A DNA stretch of 64,000 bases from Branchipolynoe longqiensis. Its lineage: Eukaryota; Annelida; Polychaeta; Phyllodocida; Polynoidae. The position numbers and the translations under genes were made by a program. A model generated the notes under the pieces. The model worked only from the letters and a program-made list of their open reading frames with translations, was not told the origin of the DNA and did not search any database. The stretch's first letter is position 1. Every line of letters starts with the position of its first letter. The stretch covers positions 108,736,644 to 108,800,643 of the forward strand of contig CM059188.1 of the NCBI GenBank assembly GCA_030323885.1. Direction: 5' to 3'. Of this stretch, positions 43,136 through 54,582 are shown piece by piece.

Positions 43136-43345
43136 GATCCCCAAATTGATGTGTTTGTGCTTCTTAGTTGACTTAGTAGATTGAGCTATGTAAATATCAC
43201 CTCACCCACACCTCACTCACACCTCACCCACACCTCCCTCACACCTCACATATACCTTACCTCACTGACACCTCACTCTGCCGATCCCCAAATTGATGTG
43301 TGTTGTGTTTGTTTGTTGACTTAGTAGACTGAGCTAGGTAAATAG
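43066..43345 (+). repeat. tandem duplication of the array edge, about 135 bp
   Basis: The array end plus CTCTGCCGATCCCCAAATTG and TTGACTTAGTAGA.TGAGCTA occurs at about 43066-43195 and again at 43201-43345 with few differences. Confidence 0.87.
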
Positions 43346-45284
43346 CGCAACATATATTACCGGACATGCATCCTCCCTGAGCCTGTGCTTGCATGACCAT
43401 TGCGGGTTGTGGATAAGGACTACACCTGGTACATATACATATTTAACTGGTCATGGCACCAGTTTAACCGTCGGGCTATTCCACCCCCGCTTAAGGCGAG
43501 CCTACATGTTAATTTATGTAATTATTTCCATGTGAATTTCCTGGGCCTGCCGCGGGCTGCCGTTCCCTCTCATCCTGTCTGCAGGTAGTCCGTCGCCGTC
43601 GTTGTCATTCCCGGGCTAAGGGCGACCAGCCAGAGTATCATCTAAATACAGGATTTTGCCCTTACTCGCATTTATCGGCCTAAATCAATTACTTGGTTAT
43701 TTCAACTAACTGGCTGTCCTCCCCGCCTTTCGGTGCATATTAATATGTTTAAATTAATTCAGAACTAAGCAGACACGCTACTGTTGCTGCCACTGTCACT
43801 GTTAATCAGCCTAAGTTACTGTCATATTTTTAGCCAAAAGAACACTACGTTAATTCCCTTAATATGTCTGTTATAATCTTCCCGCAGATGGGTTAATTAG
43901 CTGCATAAGGCCTATTAGGCATAAGGCCCTTAATTACATACAAAGCAATCGAATATCAGGTTTGACCATAGCGGTTAATCTACAAGAAGACGGGAGAATA
44001 GTAAAGAATGCAAGGAACATTCCAATTTACCTTTCCAAGAGCTCACGGCTTTATTCTTAACAAAAACTAACAAAGGATCATAGCAACATGTCGTATATGA
44101 ACTACGAAGTCCCCTCCCATATTATTAAGTTTAAACAAGTTTAGAATTTCAACAATAAAAGCCTAAATCTCGGCTGAAACATCAGAGCGTGCATAAACAC
44201 GTCCGATGGGTCTGGGTCCGAACACCCGACCTCCTCTTGCTGCCAGGAGAGTCACAATTGACGTCTCCTAGCAACGCTTTATGGCCGGAAACCCGGGGCC
44301 TCGCAAATGGTGTCAATTGCGGGTCTGCCATGGCGAGTAGCCCGCATTTCCAAATGCGGGTTAATCGGCCCAAGCTCTCAATTGTCACAAGGTGAGTAGT
44401 CTCGGCCACTTCACATATATATATACACATAAATATACATATAAATATATATACACAGGGCCGGATGCCACAGGACTGCAGTTGCGGCTGCTCTGTCCAT
44501 CCCCCACCCCACTGATCGTGAAAATCTTAAAGAATCAGATATTAAGATATGATAATATCAGGGTTTAAGTTTTACTTTTATAATATTTTTCATTTCATTT
44601 TCCAATTATTTTCATATGACACCTGCCATTGTCGCAAGTAACTGTTATCTTGTTCACATAATCTTCTTCATAGTCATAAATCATTTATTTATAATACCAA
44701 ACGGTGGTTAAGTTTTAGGGTCGTTCTGATCGCTACTGTTTTGTTAATCGGCGCTGCCAACCCGCATCATTATATTCCACTGATGCTTCATGGCTAGTTA
44801 ATAATATGGCTTGTTAATAATAATAGCATGTTTCTTATGCCTACCATACATTTCATATTAATTTTGATGATTTTTTACTAATTTGGGTCACTTCGACCAG
44901 AGTGGCATCCATTTTGAGTCACGTAACTGTGAGTGTTGTTAGCTTCACCATTAGATAGAGCCCCCGATATGGTTTACCGCATAATGGTACAGATGGATTC
45001 CACTAGATGGCAGCACTATACTGTGCAAAAGTCTGGAATATAGCAGAGAACGGAGATATATACACATGGTCTCTGAATATAGTCAGAGACCTTGACTTTA
45101 TGTGATGTATAACACATTATGCAAGTGTAAAGGCACGGAATGGAATTATTTCATTATTATTATTACACTATACACTGCACTGCCTCCTTCATGTGTCATG
45201 ACTGGTGGCACCACCTCCGGCGCTCCCAGGTACCTGTATACCTGGAAAACATCACGTTGGAAGATTTTTATAATGACAGTTCAA
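43346..45284. other. no gene seen; small hairpin and a CTCF-like word
   Basis: About 1.9 kb without a credible frame or element. At 44341-44360 CCCGCATTT / AAATGCGGG forms a perfect 9-bp stem. CCACTAGATGGCAGC lies at 45000-45014. ATATAC microsatellite at 44416-44455. Confidence 0.45.
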
Positions 45285-45288
45285 CACA

Positions 45289-46065
45289 ATATAGAGGGTA
45301 TTCCTGTGACGTCATCAACCGGAAGTGCGGCCATTGTGGCGATATCAACTAGTAAACAACCCATTTACAATGCATTGACATGCAGTGCAAAACGCCTATT
45401 TCATTCAAAATTAATAGAAATGCAGAACCCTAACCTTACAAATATAATCTATTTGTTGAATATGTTTTCTATATTTGGTCCAAGCGGTTTGTGTCCACGT
45501 GGTATGGTTTTAGAGATATTTCACTTTTTCTGTATGAAGATTGCTCACGGCCATTGACAATTCATTGAGTTTGCCGGGACGCGCAGTGCAAAACGTCTAT
45601 TTTATTCCAAATTAATAGAAATGCAGAACCCTAACCTCATATATTTAATATAATCTATTCGGTGAATATGTTTTCTATGTGTGTTCCAAGCGGTTTCTCT
45701 CTAGGTGGTGTGGTTTTAGAGCTATTTCACTATTTCTGTATGAAGATTGCTCACGGCCATTGACAATGCATTGATTTTGCCGGTAGGCGCAGTGCAAAAC
45801 GTCTATTTTATTCCAAATTAATAGAAATGCAGAACCTGAACCTTATAAAATTAATATAATCTATTAGTTGAATATGTTTTCTATATGTGTTCCAAGCGGT
45901 TTCTGTCTAGGTGGTGTGGTTTTAGAGATATTTCACTTTTTCTGTATGAAGATTGCTCAAGACCATTGACAATGACAATGACAATCAGTTTATTATTGTG
46001 GTTACTATCGCCACAATGGCCGCACTTCCGTTTAGCGTGACGTCAGTGCATACCCTCTATTGGTA
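45289..46065. mobile_element. inverted-repeat element carrying the 207-bp tandem array (carrier 3)
   Basis: The left arm ATAGAGGGTATTCCTGTGAC and CGGAAGTGCGGCCATTGTGG (45291-45345) is matched inverted at the right by TATCGCCACAATGGCCGCAC, TTCC and GTCAGTGCATACCCTCTAT (46007-46060). Both arms include TGACGTCA or a near copy. Between them lie three 207-bp units. These ends are unlike those of carriers 1 and 2. No transposase. Confidence 0.8.
45375..45995 (+). repeat. 207-bp tandem repeat, about 3 copies
   Basis: TTAATAGAAATG at 45411, 45612 and 45818 (spacing 201 and 206). Same unit as at 5028-5625. Confidence 0.9.
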
Positions 46066-46137
46066 CAGGGATTGGCTTTAACCTGGGTTAAAGCTAGTTC
46101 TATAATAATATTGAACCCCTAGAATGCACACACATAG

Positions 46138-46166
46138 CACGCACACACATATATATATATATATCA

Positions 46167-46217
<51 letters not shown>

Positions 46218-46245
46218 GTGTGTGTGGGGGGGAGGTGTATATATA
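46138..46245. repeat. TA microsatellite
   Basis: Long TATATA runs with a GTGTGTGGGGGGG interruption. Confidence 0.9.
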
Positions 46246-46247
46246 TA

Positions 46248-46578
46248 TAGTTGGTTGGTTGTTGTTTTACATCCTACCAACCTCTAAGGTCATATCAGGA
46301 CGGGTACCGACTTGTGACAGTGCGAACTCATGGTACCTTTATAGTGCTGCCCCACTGGGAAATCAGGCCGCCGGCTCCATTACCCGATATCCCAATCAGT
46401 CACATTATTCTGACACTAACATAACCAGTCCTTGCCCTATCCTAATAATGCCAAGCACCAAGCTAGAAAGCGACAATTATCAATTTTAAAGTCATTGGTT
46501 TGACTCGACCGAAAACCGAACTCCCGACTTTCCACATGCGAGGGTCACGCTCTACCGAATAGGCCACCATGGCTGGCA
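46248..46578 (-). mobile_element. SINE-A copy, full length, head type II
   Basis: Top strand from GTTGGTTGGTTGTTGTTTTA to ATAGGCCACCATGGCTGG. Body variant GAAATCAG. Confidence 0.9.
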
Positions 46579-46784
46579 GTATATATATCCCGGTCGCAAG
46601 TGACAGTGGTAGCGGCGGAATTATGGTTCGGCAGTGGTGGCGCCACTGGTGCCCGTATGAGTAGGAAGCAAATAGATGCAGAGAGCCCATTGGCCAATAA
46701 TATAATATCGGAATAACATAATACAGTGTAATAAAAACATGGAAATTCCCTTACCCAGCTTTATACTCGCATAATGCTTATACA

Positions 46785-46911
46785 TCACATATATATATAT
46801 ATATATATATACCTTGAGCCTGACTCAAAATCCTCCATAAACCCTGAATAAAATCCGCGTCATTTCCATTCGCCAAACAGATGGGCAGGCTGTGCATTTC
46901 CTGGCCTGGCA

Positions 46912-46951
<40 letters not shown>

Positions 46952-46983
46952 AATATATATGTATTTGTGTGCGAGGCCAGGAA

Positions 46984-47033
<50 letters not shown>

Positions 47034-47138
47034 GTGCGAGGCCGGGAAATGCGTAGCCTGCCCATCTGTTTGGCGAATGGAAATGACGCGGATTTTATTC
47101 AGGGTTTATGGAGGATTTTGAGTCAGGCTCAAGGTATT
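46785..47138. repeat. large palindrome with about 100-bp arms and a TA-rich centre
   Basis: The left arm 46811-46912 (ACCTTGAGCCTGACTCAAAA, GAATAAAATCCGCGTCATTT, CATTTCCTGGCCTGGC) is matched inverted at 47036-47136. The centre is TA repeats with a small third copy of GCGAGGCCAGGAAAT. Both strands therefore read the same short peptide segment ([18 protein letters not shown]). Whether it is a decayed exon or a coincidence of the duplication cannot be told. Confidence 0.85.
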
Positions 47139-48136
47139 TATACCCAACCAGGTCCCTCGTATCTTACCGGGCGGAGAGGCTTTGAGCGCTCAATGCATTC
47201 GCAGACATGCGTGTGAACTGGGCTTATTTTTCCATATTGTATTATATACTTAAAGTCATGGACCTCTGCGAAAATAATACTCTTATTTAAATGTGCTCTG
47301 ACAGTTTGGGTGTTGACTTGAAAGATTGAACAAACATATCGGTGTACTGTTATCCCAGATTAGGTTTAACAGAATGCGTATGGTCTTATATATATATACG
47401 TGTAAATGCCTCATCTATATAACATGCATTATTCAACTGACACATATCTGCATATAGCTCAATGGTTCTACAACAACTACTGTTGAATATATGCCATGTA
47501 TTTCCGGGTGTCAGATCTGAATTGCATTTTTATTAACTCACACAACACGATTGATTGTCTGGTATGTAGGAACATTTTTTTTTTTTTTTTTTTTTTTTAC
47601 AGATTTCTTTTTATTTTATGAGGAAAAAATGATGCTGGTTTTGGGAAGCTATAAAAGGTTGTGAGAATGCCATTTACACAAAAGAAATTGATTTAATTTC
47701 TTTAGGCGTTTTGAATCCAATTGGTGAAATTTTGTTTCTACTTATTTTAAAGCACCCATTAGATGTGTGTATGGGTGGGGACCGTTGTTTAACAGTGTTA
47801 GGACCTTTTCTTTTGTACATTAATTGATAAAGCGGGGGGGTTTTCAATCGCGGCAAACCAAATGCTATTTATGAGGGTTTCTGTTTTTTTCTGTGTTTTC
47901 GTCATGAACAATTTTTGTTGAAGATAAATATAAATGAATTGCATTTCTAGAATTTCTAGAATCTCCACGGAGACCTTTTCATTAAAAATTGCGATTTAAG
48001 CACGTCTTGGGTGATTTATCGACAGATTGAATGGGGTTTTATGTTCTGTCAACATTTGAGTGGATATCAGAATCGGGATTTGGTTAGCTATGATGACAGG
48101 AGGGGAACAAATAGGATATCATAGACGTAAATTCAA
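47139..48136. other. no gene seen
   Basis: AT-rich with a poly-T tract at 47574-47599. No supported gene. Confidence 0.4.
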
Positions 48137-48272
48137 CAGTTATTGTATACCTTATTCTATATACCTTTTGTGTAAATAACCCTGAATTGAAAAATGGCTG
48201 GAAGACTAGTGCTTCGGCACTGACAAAAGACTTATTCAGCAGAATAAACATATTTACAACAACAAAAAACAA
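48137..48272 (+). mobile_element. LINE-H 3' end, copy 3
   Basis: About 135 bp nearly identical to 54391-54524: CAGTTATTGTATACCTTATT, AATTGAAAAATGGCTGGAAG, hairpin AGTGC-TTCG-GCACT (48208-48221), CAGAATAAACATATTTACAA, A-rich tail. Confidence 0.83.
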
Positions 48273-48289
48273 ACAACAAAAATTTAATA

Positions 48290-48735
48290 TTACAGCTACA
48301 CTTTGATATTGCTTTCTAAAATAAATTGTTAAAATCCAATGACATAATGGAAATATTTCACACGGATTGATGGGGATTTAGATGTTGAAGTATTAAGGGA
48401 AAATTACTTGAAAGATGTACATATCAGCTTATAATAGCATTAGGTATCCCTTCCTTTTAATTTTTATATAAAATCATAATGTAAAACTCTGTAAATTGAT
48501 ATCTTGCATATTATTTTCTTTAGCCTAATTTATACCGGCAGTTTTTTTATTACAATATTTGCATATTTAATATATTTTCATTGCGATATTTGTGTTACAA
48601 AAGTTTGGTATATGCTACCTTAGTCTGTCAGTTTATGCGTTGTTTTATTTTGTATGAGAGTATAAATAATGGATTGATCTTCCATCCCTATATACCTCCT
48701 GGGGCCATATACGCATGAGGCAGTGTTAGCAGGTA
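48290..48735. other. no gene seen
   Basis: AT-rich unassigned sequence. Confidence 0.4.
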
Positions 48736-49228
48736 CAGTACAACCCCGTTAAACCAAGCTCGGTTAAACCAAACGATCGGTTAATCAAAACTTTTTTCGG
48801 CGGCCCGGCAAAATACTACCATTTGTCATATAAAAAAGTTGGTTAAACCAAAGTCGGTTAATCCAAATGATCGGTTAATCCAAACAAAATTGTCTGACCC
48901 CAGGCCACTCCCGTATGGATAAACCAAGCTTTCATATGGTTTATAAGGTCATCAGAGACCCCACTGACTTTTTTATATGATAAATGGTAGTATTTTGCCG
49001 GGCTGCCAAAAAAGTTTGGATTAACCGATCGTTTGGTTTAACCGAGCAAGGTTTAATGGGGTTATATTGTACATACATAAAAAAGCAATAATCAAAGTGA
49101 CCACATACATTGTATATTACATGTGCAATACACACTTACTCAAAGCCAAAGCTCGGTTAAACCAATGATCGGTTAATCCAAACAGATTTCTAGGGTCCCT
49201 TCAAGTTTGGTTTAACGAGGTTATACTG
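48736..49228 (-). mobile_element. pogo-type composite MITE, copy 2
   Basis: CAGTACAACCCCGTTAAACC at the left and GAGGTTATACTG at the right, with TA outside. The two modules join near 49070 (GGGGTTATATTGTACATAC). Inverse of the copy at 58303-58812. Confidence 0.87.
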
Positions 49229-49439
49229 TACTCCAAAGTGGGCGGATACGCTGTCCGCAGCGCGAAATTTGACATAATTTAACCATTTTAAAACCACTTC
49301 ACCCTCCACTAATTCTGCTTTGTTTGAAATAAAAATGAAGTGATGCTAACCCTGGGTTATCTATCCTGGGGTTAGCGATATGGGTCGAGTCGTATGCATG
49401 AAGACGAAAATTCGCGAGGATAGCTAACCTCATGACTAT

Positions 49440-49525
49440 TTCCCTCACTGATACCCCTACCTCTACCTATATCTCCACCCATACCCCTACCCTACCCCTA
49501 CCCTTACCCTACCCATACCCATACA

Positions 49526-49556
<31 letters not shown>

Positions 49557-49790
49557 CTGCCCCTGCCACTGCCCCTGCCCGTACCCCTACCCACACCCCT
49601 ACCCCTACCCTACCCTACCCCAACCCCTACCCCTACCCCTACCCCTACCCTTACTCCTACCCCTACCCCTACACCTACCCCTACCCCTACCCCACCCCTA
49701 CCCCACCCCTACCCCAACCCCTACCCGACCGCCACCGCCACCCCTACCCACACCCCCCCCACCCCCACCCCTAGCACCCAATACCACCAC
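49440..49790. repeat. CCCTAC / CCCATA hexamer-like array
   Basis: CCCTACCCCTACC and CCCATACCCATA units change to CACCCCCAC at the right. Not the CCCTAA telomere unit. Confidence 0.9.
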
Positions 49791-49915
49791 TCTCCCAACC
49801 CTGACTCTTATGGCAGTATCCCGTATTAACTAGTAGTATTATTGTGATGAGCTTTTTGTGCGCCATTGTTTTCTTACTGACAATATTATTCTGTTGGTGT
49901 ATAGGATTACATTTG

Positions 49916-50250
49916 CTTGTTGCTTGGTTGTTGGATTTTTACATCCTTGCAACATCTAAGGTCATATCAGGATGGGTACCGACTTGTGACAGTGCGCACT
50001 CATTGTGACTTTATAGTGCTGCACCACATGGAATTCATGGTGCTGGCACCATGACTCGATATCCCACACAGTCACATTATCCAGACACTAAGCTAACCAG
50101 TCCTTGCCCTATCCTATTAATGCCGAGCGCCAAGCTAGGAAGCTACAAGTATCAATTTTTAAAGTCATTGATTTGATTCGACCGGGAACCGAACTCCCAA
50201 TCCCCCGCACACGAGGCCCGTGTTCTATTGATTCGGCCACCGCGTCCAGT
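49916..50250 (-). mobile_element. SINE-A copy, full length, head type II
   Basis: Top strand from TTGCTTGGTTGTTGGATTTT to TTCGGCCACCGCGTCCAG. Contains the usual CCTTGCCCTATCCTATTAAT. Confidence 0.9.
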
Positions 50251-50346
50251 CTATAGCATTACAGGTCTGTTTATAAATGGTTATTCTGTTTATAAATGAA
50301 ATAACCATGCCTCACGAACAAACCATACATACAAAAGTGCCTCTAT

Positions 50347-50900
50347 AGCCGTGTTCACACGGGAAAAGTTTACGCCGCTTCATACAAGGCGGATAATATG
50401 AAGCGAACTAGTGTCACGTCCACACGGGCAGTACTTGGGCCGGAAATTGATATCAGCGCATGAGCAAGTCCATACTAACCAGTGCCAGTTTCGGTTAGTC
50501 GATGTCGGCATGAGAGAGTGTGGGTTCGACCTAGATATGTATGGACTGAATCGTATTGGTTTGGTACGGTCAAAACTTCTGCTGGGCAGTGAAAACCTTA
50601 AAATAAATCATGAAAAAAATATATGTGCACATCTAGCAGTTTCATAGAGCAAATTATATTATATAGTGTGACGTGCTTAATCCGCCTCAAGTAAGTCGGT
50701 TGCGTTCACATGGGCGATATAAGTCGAATCATAAAATTTGGTTCATATAAACCACCTACACAAGTGGTTTATAAAATCCGAATAATATGAATGGAATCAG
50801 CCCTAATCAGACTTAGCCTCGTGTTCACATGCGTAATGTAACCCGAACTATACAAGTCGATTTTTATGATTCGAATTAACTGCCCCGTGTGAACATGGCT
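50347..50900. mobile_element. MITE with GCCRTGTTCACACGGG ends and internal GTTCACA modules
   Basis: The left end AGCCGTGTTCACACGGG is matched inverted at the right by CCCCGTGTGAACATGGCTTA. Similar words recur inside (GTCCACACGGGC near 50420, GTTCACATGGGC near 50704, GTTCACATGCG near 50823), and GTCGAATCATAAAATTT near 50723 is matched inverted near 50859. No gene inside; a 78-codon frame is short and unrecognised. Confidence 0.75.
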
Positions 50901-51057
50901 TATGACTACTTCAAAAAGATTAATCGTAATAATGTATACATATGTGTAGGGTTTTTCTGTTCAAGATCTACTAATCTCCATATAGGATATGAACAGTGAT
51001 TTGTGATGTATAAGGACTTACCCAAATATGAATAATAGAAGATTAAGTAGATGATAC

Positions 51058-51373
51058 CAGACGCGGTGGCCGAATTGGTAGAGCTCAGGCTTCCCGTGCG
51101 GAAGGTAGGGAGTTTGATTCCCGGTCCAGTCAAACCAATGACTTACAAAATTGGTACTTGTCACTTCCTAGTCTGGCATTTGGCAGTGAGACGATAGGGC
51201 AAGGAGTGGTTAGCACAGTGTCAGGATAATGTGACTGAGTGGGTGCCGGTGCCTGATTTCCCAGTGGGGCAGCACTATAAATTCGCCATGAGTGTGCACT
51301 GTCGCAAGTCTGTACCAATCCTGATATGACCTTACATGTTGCCAGGTCGTAAAACTCCAACAACCAACCAACC
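51058..51373 (+). mobile_element. SINE-A copy, full length, head type II
   Basis: Head GACGCGGTGGCCGAATTGGT with GGGAGTTTGATTCCC. Body lacks the ATATC word but keeps CTGATTTCCCAG. Tail CAACAACCAACCAACC. Confidence 0.9.
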
Positions 51374-51490
51374 GATTAAGTGATTATTCACTAAGCCTAA
51401 CCGGTGGCGCCACCACGGTGCGTCCTGCTCACTAATCGCTAACTACCCGCGTTATGACTCCACACTGGAGAGGAAAAGTGATGTATATAA

Positions 51491-51536
<46 letters not shown>

Positions 51537-52313
51537 CTTGTGTATGAATATATGATTTAATTAGTGATTATATATATGGGTAGTGATAACCCGTTATTGC
51601 ATGTAATAAGATCTGGAGTGGGTTGCACTCCCCCCCCTCCCTCCTGGGGGGAGGGGGTGGGTACCAGCATGCACCTCTCTGCCTCCTGCGTGGGGCCTCG
51701 CCATCCATTAGCTCGGATCAATTTCAGGTCCCCTACACCAATCCTAGATGTCTCTATCATACTTTTATCTATATATTAATTGTCCTAACCACTAACGGAA
51801 GAATTATTACACGTATATATATATACATTACTGGGTAGATTATAGGATAGAACAAGTGTACATATAAGTCACTGGATAGAACAATTATATGTACATATAC
51901 GCATATATATGCACATATGCACATACGCACATACACACATACAAATATGCTAGAAAGAGTGATATATTCATCCGTATATAGAACTCGTGATATACATGTA
52001 CTTATACTACTTGATACATAATGGTATAGCAGATTAACAATGATATATGTCATATATGTGGTATGTAATTATACACCTGGATAGTATACATAGACCATTA
52101 TTCTGATCATACTATATATATCCTCTATATATCATATATATATATATATATATATATAGGAGAGAAACAGTTATAACTTATATGTATGTATGCATACTCC
52201 TGGATAGAATATTTATATATACACCATTATTCTTAGCATACTATATATATATCCTCTATATAACCCAAATTAGAAGACAAAGAGTTATATATGTACATAC
52301 ATAGCCCTGAATA

Positions 52314-52351
<38 letters not shown>

Positions 52352-52407
52352 TATCCAGGGGTATGTATGCACATATGTCACTGTTTGTATCCTATATAAT
52401 ATATATA
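51374..52407. other. no gene seen; AT microsatellites
   Basis: GGTGGCGCCACC at 51403-51414. TA runs at about 51492-51530, 52135-52158 and 52318-52350. TATATGTATGTATGCATA-type repeats and three similar GGATAGAA(C/T)A words. No gene. Confidence 0.5.
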
Positions 52408-52586
52408 CAGTAAAACCTCTCTAAATGGATAGACCTTGGGACCGACTTTAAGGTGGTCCATTTAAGGAGATGGTCGGTTTAGGGAGTTCAAATATGGTTA
52501 CAATGGTATTGTTGGGACCCAAATAAAGCGATCGATATATGGGAGTGGTCGATCTGTGGAGGTGGTCGGTTAGAGAGGTTTTACTG
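52408..52586 (+). mobile_element. CTCTCTAA-type MITE, copy 1 (179 bp)
   Basis: CAGTAAAACCTCTCTAAATG at the left, TTAGAGAGGTTTTACTG at the right, flanked by TA. The interior has TTGGGACCCAAATAAAGCGA and GGTCGATCTGTGGAGG. Tc1/mariner-like ends. Confidence 0.88.
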
Positions 52587-52643
52587 TATATATATATATA
52601 TATCTGATATATATAGTATGGCAAGAAGGATGGTGTATATCTA

Positions 52644-52824
52644 CAGTTAAACCCTACTAACCGACCACCACCACAGATCGACCACTCCTTATATCGATCG
52701 CTTTATTTGGGTACTAAACGATCCCATGTTAATGATTTTTTTTAAACCTCTCTAAACCGACCACCTCCAGAAATGGACCATTTAAAGTCTGCCCCTATGG
52801 TCGGGATTTAGAGAGGTTTTGCTG
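52644..52824 (-). mobile_element. CTCTCTAA-type MITE, copy 2
   Basis: Inverse orientation: CAGTTAAACCCTACTAACCG to TAGAGAGGTTTTGCTG. Confidence 0.86.
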
Positions 52825-52828
52825 TATA

Positions 52829-52979
52829 CAGTAAAACCTCTCTAAATCGACCGACCTTGGGACCTATTTTAAGTGGTCCATGTAGGGAGGTGGAGGGCTT
52901 AGGGAGTTAGAATATGGTTACAAGGGTATCGTTGGGACCCAAATAGAGCGATCGATATAGGGAGTGGTCGATCTGTGGA
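52829..52979 (+). mobile_element. CTCTCTAA-type MITE, copy 3, cut by the assembly gap
   Basis: CAGTAAAACCTCTCTAAATC begins 4 bp after copy 2. It is lost in the N run just after GGTCGATCTGTGGA. Confidence 0.85.
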
Positions 52980-53478
52980 NNNNNNNNNNNNNNNNNNNNN
53001 NNNNNNNNNNNNNNNNNNNNNNNNNNNNNNNNNNNNNNNNNNNNNNNNNNNNNNNNNNNNNNNNNNNNNNNNNNNNNNNNNNNNNNNNNNNNNNNNNNNN
53101 NNNNNNNNNNNNNNNNNNNNNNNNNNNNNNNNNNNNNNNNNNNNNNNNNNNNNNNNNNNNNNNNNNNNNNNNNNNNNNNNNNNNNNNNNNNNNNNNNNNN
53201 NNNNNNNNNNNNNNNNNNNNNNNNNNNNNNNNNNNNNNNNNNNNNNNNNNNNNNNNNNNNNNNNNNNNNNNNNNNNNNNNNNNNNNNNNNNNNNNNNNNN
53301 NNNNNNNNNNNNNNNNNNNNNNNNNNNNNNNNNNNNNNNNNNNNNNNNNNNNNNNNNNNNNNNNNNNNNNNNNNNNNNNNNNNNNNNNNNNNNNNNNNNN
53401 NNNNNNNNNNNNNNNNNNNNNNNNNNNNNNNNNNNNNNNNNNNNNNNNNNNNNNNNNNNNNNNNNNNNNNNNNNNNNN
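52980..53478. other. assembly gap (499 N)
   Basis: Undetermined bases. Any frame spanning it is meaningless. Confidence 0.99.
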
Positions 53479-53668
53479 AACAACAACAACAAATCATTCA
53501 GTCTGGCATCCTTATGGACCTTTTCAAATAGAACATGCATAGTGATCTGCTACCCACAACTGTAGTTCTTCCCATTGCCACTAGAGGGCAGGTTCGTGGT
53601 GAAAGTCTGCAATGAGACCTTTTGTACAAAGAATGCTGCACAATGCACTAAGACATTAAAGACATTAA
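53479..53668. other. no gene seen; CTCF-like word
   Basis: CCACTAGAGGGCAGG at 53578-53592. AACAAC repeat at the gap edge. Confidence 0.5.
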
Positions 53669-54578
53669 AGTTGCATACTCCGATGGTTTTGAGTTTCTGT
53701 CATTTCTCTGAGATAAATATATTAAATTGATTGTTATAATCTACTTTACTTTCCTTTGAAGTAAATTTTATTTTAAATGGCTAACCTTTGAGATATTTGA
53801 AGTGCAAACATGGACAATTAATTTTGGTAAGCACGCCAAAGCTATGACATGATAGGCTTCTGCAGTAACAGGTTCTATGAAATTAACTTGGTATTCCCTT
53901 CTATGCAGCAAAACATACTTAATAAGTGCATCAATATCTAAGTTAGATAGCTCCTCTGTTAGTTCCAGTCAACATATACAAGGATAGAGACAGTCCAAAT
54001 AAAAATGTCAAATTTAAGACCTAAATGGACTGGGATTGGTCCCACTGCTTCACTGGTCACAGCTGGTCCAGTGTATTATTAACAACCCCACCCCAACAAC
54101 ATAATTCATAAACTCACATAACTAACTACACTAGAGTTACACTAGAATATTTCTAACAAACTGACATTTATATACCGCTTGCCTAACTGAAACTGAACAT
54201 TAAAAGTTACTACAACTTTACCAACTGAATACAGAAGATAACTTCTGCTTACATTCTAAATACTATGTAAATACTCACATTGATCTGACTAATATTGACC
54301 TGGTTATATGACACTACTGTTACCATATTGCTATGGAACTTTTGGGTTACAGAATTTCATTGTGTTACATGCTGCAAATTGTGTATTCATCAGTTATTGT
54401 ATACCTTATTCTATATACCTTTTGTGTAAATAACCCTGAATTGAAAAATGGCTGGAAGACCAGTGCTTCGGCACTGACAAAAGACTTATTCAGCAGAATA
54501 AACATATTTACAACACCAAAAAAGTAGAATCAAATATAAATGATGTGAAATGTTAATGCTTCATCGGACTATGCAGCT
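53669..54578 (-). mobile_element. TTAA-MITE copy hosting a LINE-H 3' end
   Basis: TTAA at 53665-53668 and 54579-54582. Ends AGTTGCATACTCCGATGG and CATCGGACTATGCAGCT. Interrupted between about 53955 and 54527. Confidence 0.87.
53955..54527 (+). mobile_element. LINE-H 3' end, copy 4 (longest, about 570 bp)
   Basis: Inserted in a TTAA-MITE. Its last 135 bp match 48137-48272, with the hairpin CAGTGC-TTCG-GCACTG (54461-54476), CAGAATAAACATATTTACAA and an A-rich end. Upstream sequence shows no reverse transcriptase, as expected for a 3' UTR. Confidence 0.8.
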
Positions 54579-54582
54579 TTAA

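Noticed and set aside
49440..49790. interstitial telomeric repeat
   Set aside because: The unit is CCCTAC / CCCATA, not CCCTAA (TTAGGG), and it grades into CACCCC.
52899..53565. frames of about 190-213 codons across 52980-53478
   Set aside because: They consist almost entirely of undetermined bases.
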